Shown here: in pieces, positions 23,101 through 35,465 of the stretch | Numbering within the stretch: position 1 is the stretch's first letter | How the letters are laid out: every line of letters begins with the position of its first letter | Source of the DNA: Terebella lapidaria | Taxonomy: Eukaryota; Annelida; Polychaeta; Terebellida; Terebellidae | DNA: 64,000 bases | Direction of reading: 5' to 3' | Assembly (NCBI GenBank): GCA_949152475.1 | Contig: OX424568.1 | Coordinates: forward strand, 10,701,667-10,765,666 | Translations under genes and position numbers: made by a program | The notes under the pieces: model-generated | Databases searched by the model: none | The model's input: only the letters and a program-made list of their open reading frames with translations | Told to the model about the DNA's origin: nothing

Positions 23101-24908
23101 AAATTTTTTTTTTATGATAACATAATTTGAACAGTTAGTGATAGATTTGGGAAAATGAACAACCAAGTGACAGATACCAATTTTAAGGTCCGATGGCCTC
23201 AAAAATGTTAAGTTTAGTTCCACTTAGAGTGAGTTGCGTCTTCCCGATGGCCTCAAACATGTTAAATTCAGTTCCACTTGTGGCACTCGACAAAACCAAG
23301 CTGCTTTGTGATATCACGCATCCCATTTTCTTTAATGGGCCATTAATGAATGCACCGCTAATGTAATTATCAGCTATTAACTGCCATGGATATCTTCAAA
23401 GAAGCATTCAAGTGAAGATGCGATAGCAAATGGAAACTGGCTGGGACATCGGGAATCTCACATTGAAAGTGCAGAACAAAAGAAAATTTGCAGTTAAACA
23501 TTGTATTATCGTCGATTAGTGACGGAGTGGCAGTTATGTCCAAGTAATCTGATCATGATTTAGCGTTCTCATGAGATTTCAGGGTGCAACATTATTGCAG
23601 CATCGATTATTCTAATTACTAAGAATGATGTGTCATTCAGATGTATTTTTTATGTTGTGGATATGGTACTTCGTTTGCGATTTGGAGACGTGACTATCTC
23701 ATTTTCTTGCCCATCAAATGTACAGAAGACCACATCGGTGCCATCTATCTGATACTGTTTAAAAGTAAATTGATTTCAGGATTTAATCGGAAGAGTCTTA
23801 TAATATACAGCAGATGTGTTTTGTAGGATATGGTAATAATACAAAGCCAGGTGAAATTATCATTCTCAAAAACAGAGAGTAGCAAACTTGTTAGATATAC
23901 TTGAAGAACCAGTTTTTCAGTCACTCTAGCTGTATCTCGATAATTTTGAATAAATGACACCAACAACGAAACAATTGGAAGAAGGGGTTCTGGTTAAACG
24001 CCTCAACTAGGTTAGTTTTGGTCCTCTTGTGTAGACACGAATCCTATTATGTCATATGGGCCATTAATTAAACACCTCGCGCCAAAAATAGCTATCAACT
24101 GGCCACAATCCACTTCAAAGAAGCAGGAAAATGAAGATGCATTAGCACATGAAATCTGCTCCAACAAAAAGGAAAGTATGAAACTAAACATTTGTGATTC
24201 CATTATGAATGCATCGTGGAGCAAAACTATGTCTACCGGTTTTCCCATAATTCAACATGCTGATGAGATTTTAATGGAGGAATTATTACATGATGATTTG
24301 CTTCCGTGTTTACTTACGATTAATCACAGATACATTAATCACTTACTCAAGCTAGAAACGAGTCAATGTTGTGAGTCTGTGAAGAGTGTTAAAATGTGAA
24401 AATTATTCTCTGATAAAATATATTATTTTGTTATATATGTAGAGGTTTTTCATGTTACCCCAGCGGGAATATTGATATCATATAAGTCAACTTCCACTTT
24501 TATGTAAACTGAACATAAGCTTCTCATAGTTTGCGATATTATAATGCATCGATTTATAACTTTGATAAAAACTAATTTCATCAGCTACAGATATACAACA
24601 GAAACACTTACATGCACCACATTATCTGCGTCGGATAACTGTTTGGTATGTTTTTGCTTCTATTCTATTATTGATGATGACATTGAAAAGTCTCAAAGTA
24701 AAATTTGCAGCTGTTCGTGGTATTGCAATACATATTGTTTTTATCTAAAACAAACGACTCAAATGAACATTTCGATTGGTCATTTATCACCACTTAATTT
24801 GATCAGGCTAAGAAACGAATCACGTGTCCACGAACAACAACTAATGCAATACTAAAAGAGGAAGTACAGAAGTAGCAGCTGAGTCACATCGTTTTCAACA
24901 ATTCAGCT
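20156..24908 (+). repeat. Array unit 4
   Basis: 4753 bp from GTTACTTTCTAT at 20,156 to the same anchor at 24,909. It is very similar to unit 5 over 22,860-24,900 (against 27,115-29,200). The 116-codon open frame at 24049-24399 recurs in unit 5 at 28342-28692, but most differences between them change the amino acid. I therefore treat it as repeat DNA. Confidence 0.85.
21874..22727 (+). repeat. Tandem array of a ~365-bp repeat, about 2.3 copies
   Basis: The run TGATAAAGCAGTTGGTCGGG recurs at 21,886, 22,251 and 22,616, a period of 365 bp. Copies are nearly identical. Unit 5 near 26,970 lacks the block, so it entered or expanded within unit 4. Confidence 0.85.
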
Positions 24909-27900
24909 TTGTTACTTTCTATGCACAATTCCCGTCCGAAGTAAGTCTGTTGTGAGAGTGAATGAAATGAAGTATACAACCAAGTAAGTTTGTCTCTCAA
25001 CAAAACTGGCTTATATAGATTAGGCTGGGTCATAATTGCCAGGTGACTAATCATTATTCATTCCAATAATAATAAAAAAAATCCATACTTTCCTTGCCTA
25101 TATTGGCCAACACTGTTTTACGCGACAAGCATGTGGAGTAGTTTAGGGATAGCTGAAAATTACGATATATTTGTGCATATGCATAGGATATGTGAGACCT
25201 GATATGATTGTCGTAACTCCCGTGTAGAGATTATTGCAATACAATGTACAGAAGTTTTTGAAAATGACGATGAATTTGATCACCGTGTCAAAATTGGGGT
25301 AAATATCGGCGGAAGAAACCTTATTTCATGCGAATATTTACAGCTACTAACATTTATAAATTACCTAAACGTGCAGTTGTATTTTGGACATCGTATCACC
25401 CCCCCCCCCCCCTCAGTTACTGTTTATATGCATAAAATTGCAGAAACTGCTTTTTTCTTAGGTGTGTCGATGTTCCGTCAAAAAATTCTGAGCTAAAGAC
25501 AATAACATGACCTGACTCCTAGACGAAAGAACTAGGTCAGTCACCAACTCAAAATATGTTGAAGGGTGTGAACAACAAACGGGATAACAAACTTCAGTGT
25601 AAAACTGAATGTTGAATCACAACCACAGCCAAATTTTGTAAGACAGGTAGATGAGCGAGTAAAAAAAATATAAACACACAAATTCCAAATAAATGCGCAT
25701 CAGGGCATTCAACTTAATTTCAAATGGCACACGAACATTGTAGTTATGTTTGTATTTGATATTGTATTCACTGTAATAAGTGGTTATACTGTGGATTCCT
25801 AACGGACGGATGTGTTTCACTCAGACTTCATTCGAGACACCACTTTGCATGTCACTGAAAATTTATGGATTAATCAACCCATATCACATGAAAATATTAG
25901 GTTAATGGCCACTAATGGTTAACGCGTGACAAGACAGAGTAAGGTGTTGTGAGATATACAAATGTATGGGCTTTCGCACGCAAGGTTACTGAACCTACAT
26001 AGAAACAGATTCATTCAAAGTTTTCTGAGTGGTGATGTTCCGATGGGTTGGTGGTGAACCCGAGATGGGATTTCGTGGTAGACATATACTACCTCTATAA
26101 TTAGGTTTGATCTCCATTCGCTTGGCATTTTCGTGTCATCTAATACTTGTTTTCCCTCAAACACATGTGGAGCAAATAACAAACAGGCGAAACTTTAAAA
26201 TACCGTGCAAACGACGTCAAATAAATCGCACATGCACTGTTATTAAAATGGACCACATAAAGAGTTCCGCGTGAGGTATTTTCCTGATTTACAACTGCAG
26301 TGGCAGATTTTTATTAAACTGACATTTTTCACATCCACCTTGAATTTGAATTGAATTTATTATAAAGAATGGGAAGCAATAATAAAGAAGCAATGATAAA
26401 GAATGGGGAGCAATTAAGCCAATCATTGTCTGGCAACGTCTGGACAATGCCATTTCTTATAGGATGTTCTTCAAATTGAATTGCTTTCATATGTTTAAAT
26501 GAGAGGAGAAAATAGTGAATGATAATCTATGCTATGTATTCGTCTACCAATCACTTTGAATTCAGATTATACAGAAGAACAACTAACGATTACAAAGCAG
26601 TATCCTGACAAACAAATCCGAGTCTGTTCATTCTAATTGGTGTTGTTGAAGATATCAAGATACGACTTCGAACAAAATTACAAGATTGTATCACTCCTTC
26701 TAAAGTCATTATTTTAAACTTGATATATGCCTGAACTACATCACCTCTTGGCAATGCGATATACAATATGTATATATTTGTAGACGTGAATGGAGAAATG
26801 CTATTGAATCATCTGTGAATACTGCAACCAAACGAAATACCCTCGTTCTGGATCGTTTCTGAATTACTGTTCAACACTCATTCATAATCCAATAATACTT
26901 CTAATGGCAGCCAATCTATCGTACAATTTACATGTTTCTGATGTGTTTTATAGTAGGCCGGCAGCCCAGATAGGCTACTATGCACCCCCCAACAAAATGT
27001 CAGTGGATTGTTATTAGGCCCTGGGATGTTCTCAGTCCCGTATCGAGTGGTAACAATGAAATAACTCATTCCCACCATTGGTTTTTGAGCTGTTTGTAAC
27101 CACACCCAGAATCACCGAATATTAAATATTAAGATAACTGGTTGCAATGAAATTGATGTTGACTAACACATGAACACCAACCATGGATGGGAATTTTGTT
27201 TCCCATGCGAATGTGAAAACATTCAAATTTGGTGATATTTGCCCGAAATTAATGAAATATTTGGATCTTGTACAGTTCGACGTTCCGACTTTTGTTTATA
27301 ATTGTGCAGACACACATGAAAATCACTGAAAGAACAAATACAGATAACTCAGATGAAAATTCTTTTATGATAACATAATTTGAACAGTTAGTGATAGATT
27401 TGGGAAAATGTTATATTATCAGGGTAGTATAAGACTGAAGTATCCTGCTGTATATAGCAGGTTACCAGTATTAACAGCACCAACCAAAGGAACAACCAAG
27501 GGACAGATACCAATTTCAAGGTCCGATGGCCTCAAAAATGTTAAGTTTAGTTCCACTTAGAGTGAGTTGCGTCTTCCCGATGGCCTCAAACATGTTAAAT
27601 TCAGTTTCACTTGTGGTACTCGACAAAACCAAGCTGCTTTGTGATATCACGCATCCCATTTTCTTTAATGGGTCATTGATGAATGCACTGCTAATGTAAT
27701 TATCAGCTATTAACTGCCATGGATATCTTCAAAGAAGCATTCAAGTGAAGATGCATTAGCAAATGGAAACTGGCTGGGACATCGGGAATCTCACATTGAA
27801 AGTGCAGAACGAAAGAAAATTTGCAGTTAAACATTGTATTATCGTCGATTAGTGACGGAGTGGTAGTTATGTCCAAGTAATCTGATCATGATTTAGCGTT

Positions 27901-29203
27901 CTCATGAGATTTCAGGGTGCAACATTATTGCAGCATCGATTATTCTAATTACTGAGAATGATGTGTCATTCAGATGTATTTTTTATGTTGTGGATATGGT
28001 ACTTCGTTTGCGATTTGGAGACGTGACTATCTCATTTTCGTGCCCATCAAATGTATAGAAGACCACATCGGTGCCATATATCCGATACTATTTAAAAGTA
28101 AATTGATTTCAGGATTTAATCGGAGTCTTATAATATACAGCAGTTGTGTTTTGTAGGATATGGTAATAATACAAAGCCAGGTGAAATTATCATTCTCAAA
28201 AACAGACAGTAGCAAACTCGTTAGATATACTTGAAGAACCAGTCTTTCAGTCACTCTAGCTGTATCTCGATAATTTCGAATAAACGACACCAACAACGAA
28301 ACAATTGGAAGAATGGGTTCTGGTAAAACACGCATCCTATTATGTCAAGTGAGCCATTAATGAAACACCTCGCGCCAAAAATAGCTATCAACTGGCCACA
28401 ATCCACTCCAAAGAAGCAGGAAAATGAAGATGCATTAGCACATGAAATCTGCTCCAACAAAAAGGAAAGTATGAAACTAAACATTTATGATTCCATTATG
28501 AATGCATCGTGGAGCAAAACTATGTCTACCGGTTTTCCCATAATTCAACATGCTGATGAGATTTTAATGGAGGAATTATTACATGATGATTTGATTCCGT
28601 GTTTACTTACGATTAATCACAGATACATTAATCACTTACTCAAGCTAGAAACGAGTCAGTGTTGTGAGTTTGTGAAGAGTGTTAAAATGTGAAAATTATT
28701 CTCTGATAAAATATATAATCTTGTTATATATGTAGAGGTTTTTCATGTTACCCCAGCGGGAATATTGATATTATGTAAGTCAACTTCCACTTTTATGTAA
28801 ACTGAACATAAGCTTCTCATAGTTTGCGATATTATAATGCATCGATTTATAACTTTGATAAAAACTAATTTCATCAGCTACAGATATACAACAGAAACAC
28901 TTACATGCACCACATTATCTGCGTTGGATAACTGTTTGGTATGTTTTTGCTTCTATTCTATTATTGATGATGACATTGAAAAGTCTCAAAGTAAAATTTG
29001 AAGCTGTTCGTGGTATTGCAATACATATTGTTTTTATCTAAAACAAACGACTCAAATGAAGAGTTCGTTTGGTCATTTATAACGACTCAATTTGATCAGG
29101 CTAAGAAACGAATCGCATGTACGTGTACAACAACTAATGCAATATTAAAAGAGGAAGTACAGAAGTACAAGCTGAGTGGCATCGTTTTCAATAATTCGGC
29201 TTT
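24909..29203 (+). repeat. Array unit 5
   Basis: 4295 bp between GTTACTTTCTAT anchors. It holds a C14 run at 25399-25412, the unit start near 26,030 and the 28342-28692 open frame discussed under unit 4. No gene is supported. Confidence 0.85.
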
Positions 29204-29513
29204 GTTACTTTCTATATATATATTTCCCTTCTGAAATATGAGTGAGTTTGCCTCTCAACAGAACTAACTTATATTGATCAGGCTTGGTCATAACTGCCCA
29301 GGTGACTAATCATAATTCACTCCAATAATAATAAAAAATAATACTTTCCTTGCCTATATTGGCCAACACTGTTTTACGCGACAAGCATGTGGAGTAGTTT
29401 AGGGATAGCTGAAAATTACGATATATTTGTGCATATGCATAAGATATGTGAGACCTGATATGATTATCGTAACTCCCGTGTAGATATTATTGCAATACAA
29501 TGTACAGAAGTTT

Positions 29514-30248
29514 TTGACATTAGAGCGTTGGGGGCGAAGCCCCCAACTCTCTACATGTCTATGTGCTGACTTTTGTATGGAGGTTTCATGCCAACCTCTC
29601 GACGCCCGTTTTGGCATGTAAACGTTTAGACACCTACTTCAAATGAGAATTTTCTTCATCCTTGACATAAAATCTCTCGAATTAATGGCAAACTTTGGAT
29701 ATTCCACAGATGTATAATGCATGAATCGATGTGTTAGGTTTGAGAAAAATACGTAGAATGCTGAGATTCTCTTGAAAACGTCAAAATGGCGGAGCCGATG
29801 GAAATTGACGTTCCCAGAATGCAAAGCGAATTTTACCGTAATGACGCGTATTTTGGAACACACTTCGTGCATGATATGTAAATGTAAGCTTGCGTGTGGC
29901 ATTCTTCGGTGTTATGAAGTAAACAAAACGATTCGTCTGCGATGCAACGGCTACATATACCATAACTTGATGTATTTTATCACATGACAAGGTGTTGCAT
30001 GTTGGGTTGGCGAAGCCTTTATTTTTTAAACTGGTCTTTTAATTAGCCCAGTAGGCATATGTTAGGCTATATCATGATTAGATCTATGCAGATATACGGG
30101 AATGAATTCGAATCATGTGGGGGAAGGTATGGGCAGCAATTTTATTGGGGGGGGGGGGCGGTAACGTTGAGTAGGATACATTCAGCAGTCGTGCTGATTA
30201 TATGCTTGAGCTCTAATGTCGACTCTCGCAGTTAGCTGCATTTTCTTG
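29514..30248 (-). mobile_element. Helentron/Helitron-like non-autonomous element, copy B
   Basis: This is the reverse complement of 12624-13542, shorter at 735 bp. The empty site near 25,255 reads GAAGTTTTTGAAAATGACG, so the element sits between T and T. It carries the GC hairpin at 29527-29547 and a G12 run near 30,150. It conserves much of the body of copy A, including the stretch over ATGGCGGAGCCGATGGAAAT. Confidence 0.5.
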
Positions 30249-30996
30249 TTGAAAATGACGATGAATTTGATCACCGTGTCAAAATTGGGGTAAATATCGG
30301 CGGGAGAAACCTTATTTCATGCGAATATTTACAGCTACTAACATTTATAAATTACATAAACGTGCAGTTGTATTTTGGACATCGTATCACCCCCCCCCCC
30401 CCCTCAGTTACTCTATATATGCATCAAATTGCAGAAACTTAGCGTTTTTCTTAGCGTGTGTCGATGTTCCGTAAAAAAATTCTGAGCTAAAAAATTCTGA
30501 CTCCTAGACGAAAGAACTAGGTCAGTCACCGACTCAAGATATGTTGAAGGGTGTGAACAACGAACGGGATAACAAACTTCAGTGTAAAACTGAATGTTGA
30601 ATCACAACCACAGCCAAATTTTGTAACACATGTAGATGAGCGAGTAAAAAAATTCCAAATAAATGCGCATCGGGGCATTCAACTTAATTTCAAATGGCAC
30701 ACGTACATTGTAGTTATGTTTGTATTTGATATTGTATTCACTGTAATAAGTGGTTATACTGTGGATTCCTAACGGACGGATGTGTTTCACTCAGACTTCA
30801 TTCGAGACACCACTTTGCATGTCACTTTTATGGATTAATCAATAAATTTATTAATTTATGGATTAATCAACCCATATCACATGAAAATATTAGGTTAATG
30901 GCCACTAATGGTTAACGCGTGACAAGACAGATTAGGGTGTTGTGAGATATACAAATGTATGGGCTTTCGCACGCAAGGTTACTGAACCTACATAGA

Positions 30997-31566
30997 TTCA
31001 TAGGTTGTTGGGCAGTTGTATACTAATTCCATCAGGTGTACAGTAGAAACAACTACATTTAACACACTGTCTGCCCCTGATGACGCCAGTGTGTCTTTGG
31101 ACAAACTATTTGGTCGGGCTTTGTTTCTATTCCAAAATGTTCTATTTTACGTTTGTTTTTGGCATCATCAAAATCTGACTATTGGTGGTAATTGATTGAT
31201 ACTTACATTCATACCACTGAGTCGGTGTCACTGCTGGCGGACATTGAATCTGTCCCCGAGGATACCATCAACTCAGTAGCCTTCTGGCTTGTGATTAGGT
31301 ACTTATGTACTTGTCATATATCTATTCCATGGGGTTTGTTTCAGATTTCGAAATTATTTTCATAGGTTGTTGGGCAGTTGTATACTAATTCCATCAGGTG
31401 TACAGTAGAAACAACTACATTTAACACACTGTCTGCCCCTGATGACGCCAGTGTGTCTTTGGATAAACTATTTGGTCGGGCTTTGTTTCTATTCCAAAAT
31501 GTTCTATTTTACGTTTGTTTTTGGCATCATCAAAATCTGACTATTGGTGGTAATTGATTGATACTT
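30997..31566 (+). repeat. Insertion of the ~365-bp repeat family, about 1.5 copies
   Basis: TTCATAGGTTGTTGGGCAGT occurs at 30,997 and again about 368 bp later. ACATAGA lies at both borders (30990-30996, 31567-31573), where unit 5 has a single copy, so this is an insertion with a possible 7-bp duplication. Confidence 0.75.
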
Positions 31567-31801
31567 ACATAGAAACAGATTCATTCAAAGTTTTCTGAGT
31601 GGTGATGTTCCGATGGGTTGGTGGTGAACCCGAGATGGGATTTCGTGGTAGACATATACTACCTCTATAATTAGGTTTGATCTCCATTCGCTTGGCATTT
31701 TCGTGTCATCTAATACCATGAATACTTGTTTTCCCTCAAACACATGTGGAGCAAATAACAAACAGGCGAAGCTTTAAAATGCCGTGTAAACGACGTCAAA
31801 T

Positions 31802-32137
31802 TACGGAGCCTCTGAGAGGACATGGAAGAAATATTTTTAGCACATTGTTATTGCGTTCCCTCGCAATATTATCGTGTTCCCTCGCATTCCGGATCGCGTT
31901 CCCTCGCGATCTTATTGCGTTCCCTCGCAATCCGGATCACGTTCCCTCGCAATCCAGATCGCGTTCCCTCGCGATATTATCGCGTTCCCTCGCGATATTA
32001 TTGCGTTCCCTCGCATTCTGGATCGCGTTCCCTCGCATTGTGCTGACGCCAATGACTTCTGAGAAGGTTATTCTACAAGATCGCGAGGGAACGCGATCCA
32101 GAATGCGAGGGAACGCTGTCCTTTCAGCGGCTCCGTA
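31802..32137. mobile_element. 336-bp MITE with minisatellite arms and 6-bp target duplication
   Basis: The ends are TACGGAGCC and GGCTCCGTA. TCAAAT lies on each side (31796-31801, 32138-32143), while unit 5 near 26,215 has a single GACGTCAAATAAATCG. The left arm holds about nine copies of a ~20-bp motif containing GCGTTCCCTCGC (31,853-32,040). The right arm has two in inverse orientation. Open frames across it simply read the repeat. No family assigned. Confidence 0.8.
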
Positions 32138-35100
32138 TCAAATAAATCGCACATGCACTGTTATTAAAATGGACCACATAAAGAGTTCCGCGTGAGGTAT
32201 TTTCCTGATTTACAACTGCAGTGGCAGATTTCTATTAAACTGACATTTTTCACATCCACCTTGAATTTGAACTGAATTTATTATAAAGAATATGAAGCAA
32301 TAATAAAAAAGCAATGATAAAGAATGGGGAGCAATTAAGCCAGTCATTGTCCGGCAACGTCTGGACAATGCCATTTCTTATATCATGTTCTTCAAATTGA
32401 ATTGCTTTCATACGTTTAAATGAGAGGAGAAAATAGTGAATGATAATCTATGCTATGTATTCGTCTACCAATCACTTTGAATTCAAATTATACAGAAGAA
32501 CAACTAACGATTACAAAGCAGTATCCTGACAAACAAATCCGAGTCTGTTAATTCTAATTGGTGCGAAGATATCAAGATACGACTTTGAACAAAATTACAA
32601 GATTGTATCATTCTAGTCATTATTTTATACTTGATATATGCCTGAACTACATCACCTCTTGGCAATGCGATATACAATATGTATATATTTGTAGACGTAA
32701 ATGGAGAAATGCTATTGAATCACCTGTGAATACTACAACCAAATCAAATACCCTCGTTCTGGATCGTTTCGGAATTACTGTTTAACACTCGTTCATAATT
32801 CAATAATACTTCTAATGGCGGCCAATCTATCGTACAATTTGGATGTGTCTGATGTGTTTTATAGGTGCTAATGTGGGATATACTGCATTGTATTGAATTT
32901 GAACATGCCATACTGCTCATCTCGTGGGTAAGTAAGTAAAAGTTTATTTAAAACGTCGATGCGGAGGTTGAACTGCTAGTAATCGACATGATATGAGATA
33001 CAGTGGGTATATACAAGATGAAGTAGAGATGGAAAAACATATCATGCTGTGTCATGGAGCCATTAAAAAATACATCCACAATACAATGGGGTCCAAAATT
33101 CTTAGACCACCTTGATAATGTCATCATGATAGACCTTCAATAAGTGACATATGTTTATTACAGGCGGGTTATATAAACATGATTCCTCTTGTCCGCACTT
33201 CATAGACATGTACATGTATCTCAAAATGACAACAGAAATTTTATTTTGGGAAAAACCAACAAATTTCACTGACAAACTTGAGCTAATAATGTAACATAAT
33301 TATTTATATGTCATCAACTCATCTTACATTGGTGAAAAAGTTTGAGATGACTGATAAGCAATGGAACTGATGTTAACTAACACACAATCATCAACCATCA
33401 GGCACAGTAATCATGCTATTATTTACACTCCATCAGTTTTCCAGGCAAATTCAAATACATCAGTTGTCCGAAATTAAGTAAATATTCTGATGTTGTACAA
33501 CTCGGCGTTCTGAATTTCTTATGTTCTTTGAACATAAATAAAAGTGAACTCATAATCGATGATGTCGATGGAATAAATCATTTTAGTGACAGATTTCAGA
33601 AAAGGGTGGTCTAAAACTAAAGAATTTCAAAGCAGGTTAACAGTATAAACCAACAGAGCAACCAAACGATAAAAAAAGATTTAAGATCTGAAGGCCTCAA
33701 TTAGGTAATTTCTGTCCCTCTTGTGGTACTCGACACAACCGAGCTGCTTTTTGGTATCACGCACCCCATTACCCTCAATGGGCCATTGATGATTACACGA
33801 CTAATGTAAGTACTAGCTATTCACTGCCATGGATATCTTCAAAGAAACATAAAAGTGGAGCTGCATTAGCAAATGGAAACTTCTTGGTAAATTCTACATT
33901 CGAAATAGAGAACAAAACGAAAACAAAAATTCAAGGAAACTTTGTGATACCATCGACTAGACCCCGGTTCCTCCATCACGAATGTGGGTGGTGAACTACA
34001 ACGAGTTGACGTTCGTAGGGACATTCGCCAACGAAGTTCTGATTCGGTGTAGTCCGTTGGAGATCGGCATCTTTTTCGTTGTGCATCGGAGAGGTCGCGA
34101 AGGCGCCACGTGAGTTTTGAAATGTTCGAAACAATAGCTCCAACACGATTTTTTTCACGATCGGTGTGTGTTCGCCTGTATTCCTTGTTTGTCGTTGCGC
34201 TTCGTTCCTTTTCGTTGTGCCTTCATAGCGGTTCTTGTTGTCTGTAACGGCGATGTAGAACGGTAGTAGGACCATGACAGTGGCGACATGCAACCATGAA
34301 AGGAGGAAACAGAAAAATACAGGAAGACAATTGCGACGCACAAAGATCAAGACCGACTTTATTTGCAAACACACACGTAACGCGTGGTATTGGCCATATC
34401 GTCCGAGCTGATATATACCCAAATATTCGCTGGTATTCATGGTCAGATCCATCCTCCCACATTTTGTTTGTGATTCGCCACCAACATTCGTGACAGTGGG
34501 AACGTAAATAAAAATATTTGTCGGTATTCGTCATCAAATCCGTCTTCCAATATTCTTTGTTATTCGCCAACATTTGTGAAAGTGGGATCGTAATTTTTTT
34601 CGATAGCATAACGGAATGGAAACTAAGTGTATACGATTCGTCATAATTCAGCATTCTGACGAGATTTCGATGGGAAAATATAATTTTACCATCAACTGCA
34701 TATCACTTTTCCAACTTGTCAAATAAATATGATCTCCATTTGAAGAGAGTGTTATATTCACTACTCTTGCATATGAACTGATCATGCAATACATATCAGA
34801 AAGATGAAACACAATTGGCAAACAGTGACAAATGGTATTGTCTAGAAAATTATTTCCTTTGGGGAATTCCATTTAAAGTTACTTTCAATTGGTCACAAGT
34901 ATTCTATATCGTGAACACATTTCCACTTAAAAAGATATTTTGAGCGTTGGCTCATTTTGTCATTACTAAAAATTATGTGACTTAAGGGTATCACTATACA
35001 TTGTTTGGTTTCGACATTGGCTGTAATAGGTTTGTTTCACCGAGCTCGATTCATCAAGCATCTGTGACAGAATGTGTATATCCATTTTCACCATGATCTG

Positions 35101-35465
35101 GATGGGACACACGAAACTCATTTTCATCTATTACTCTCATATTTAGGGTAATCGAAAGTGCCATAATCGGTATTGGGTTTCCGATTGATACAATAGCGGT
35201 CCTCACAGCTATACATAGCTATCGGATTTTTGAAATAGTTCCGCATGAAACCGTTCCCATGCAGTGATGAAAAAGTAACAAAATAGCAAAAAAAAAAAAA
35301 AAATATAGAAAAAAAAATACACAGCCCGATGACTTCAAACTCGTATATGTATGGTATGGTATATTATAGTGATGCAACTCCAAATATTCAGTTTGATTCG
35401 TTTGTGTTGCAAATAACAATATAGGAAAATTCATGTATTCATTTATGTCATCGCAGATGTGAACA

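Larger units (their letters stand above)
29204..35465 (+). repeat. Array unit 6, with three insertions
   Basis: This starts at the GTTACTTTCTAT anchor. Its own insertions are Helentron-like copy B (29514-30248), a ~365-bp-family block (30997-31566) and a 336-bp MITE (31802-32137). 33,700-35,465 parallels unit 3. No gene is supported; the minus-strand open frames at 33976-34654 lie in a shared repeat. Confidence 0.8.

Noticed and set aside
24049..24399. 116-codon open frame conserved in units 4 and 5 (also 28342-28692; short form at 14994-15185)
   Set aside because: Between units 4 and 5 about seven differences change the amino acid and about one is silent, and unit 2 has an early stop. This fits neutral repeat DNA, not a selected gene.
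25399..30400. C14, C13 and G12 runs as a CRISPR-like or functional regular array
   Set aside because: They are simple homopolymers inside duplicated units, with no repeat-spacer structure.
31746..32195. 149-codon frame with SLAILSRSLAI-type repeats
   Set aside because: It reads through the minisatellite arm of the MITE and has no independent support.
33976..34654. Minus-strand frames of 143-158 codons
   Set aside because: They lie in a repeat shared with 17970-18700, where the same frames are broken; no domain recognised.
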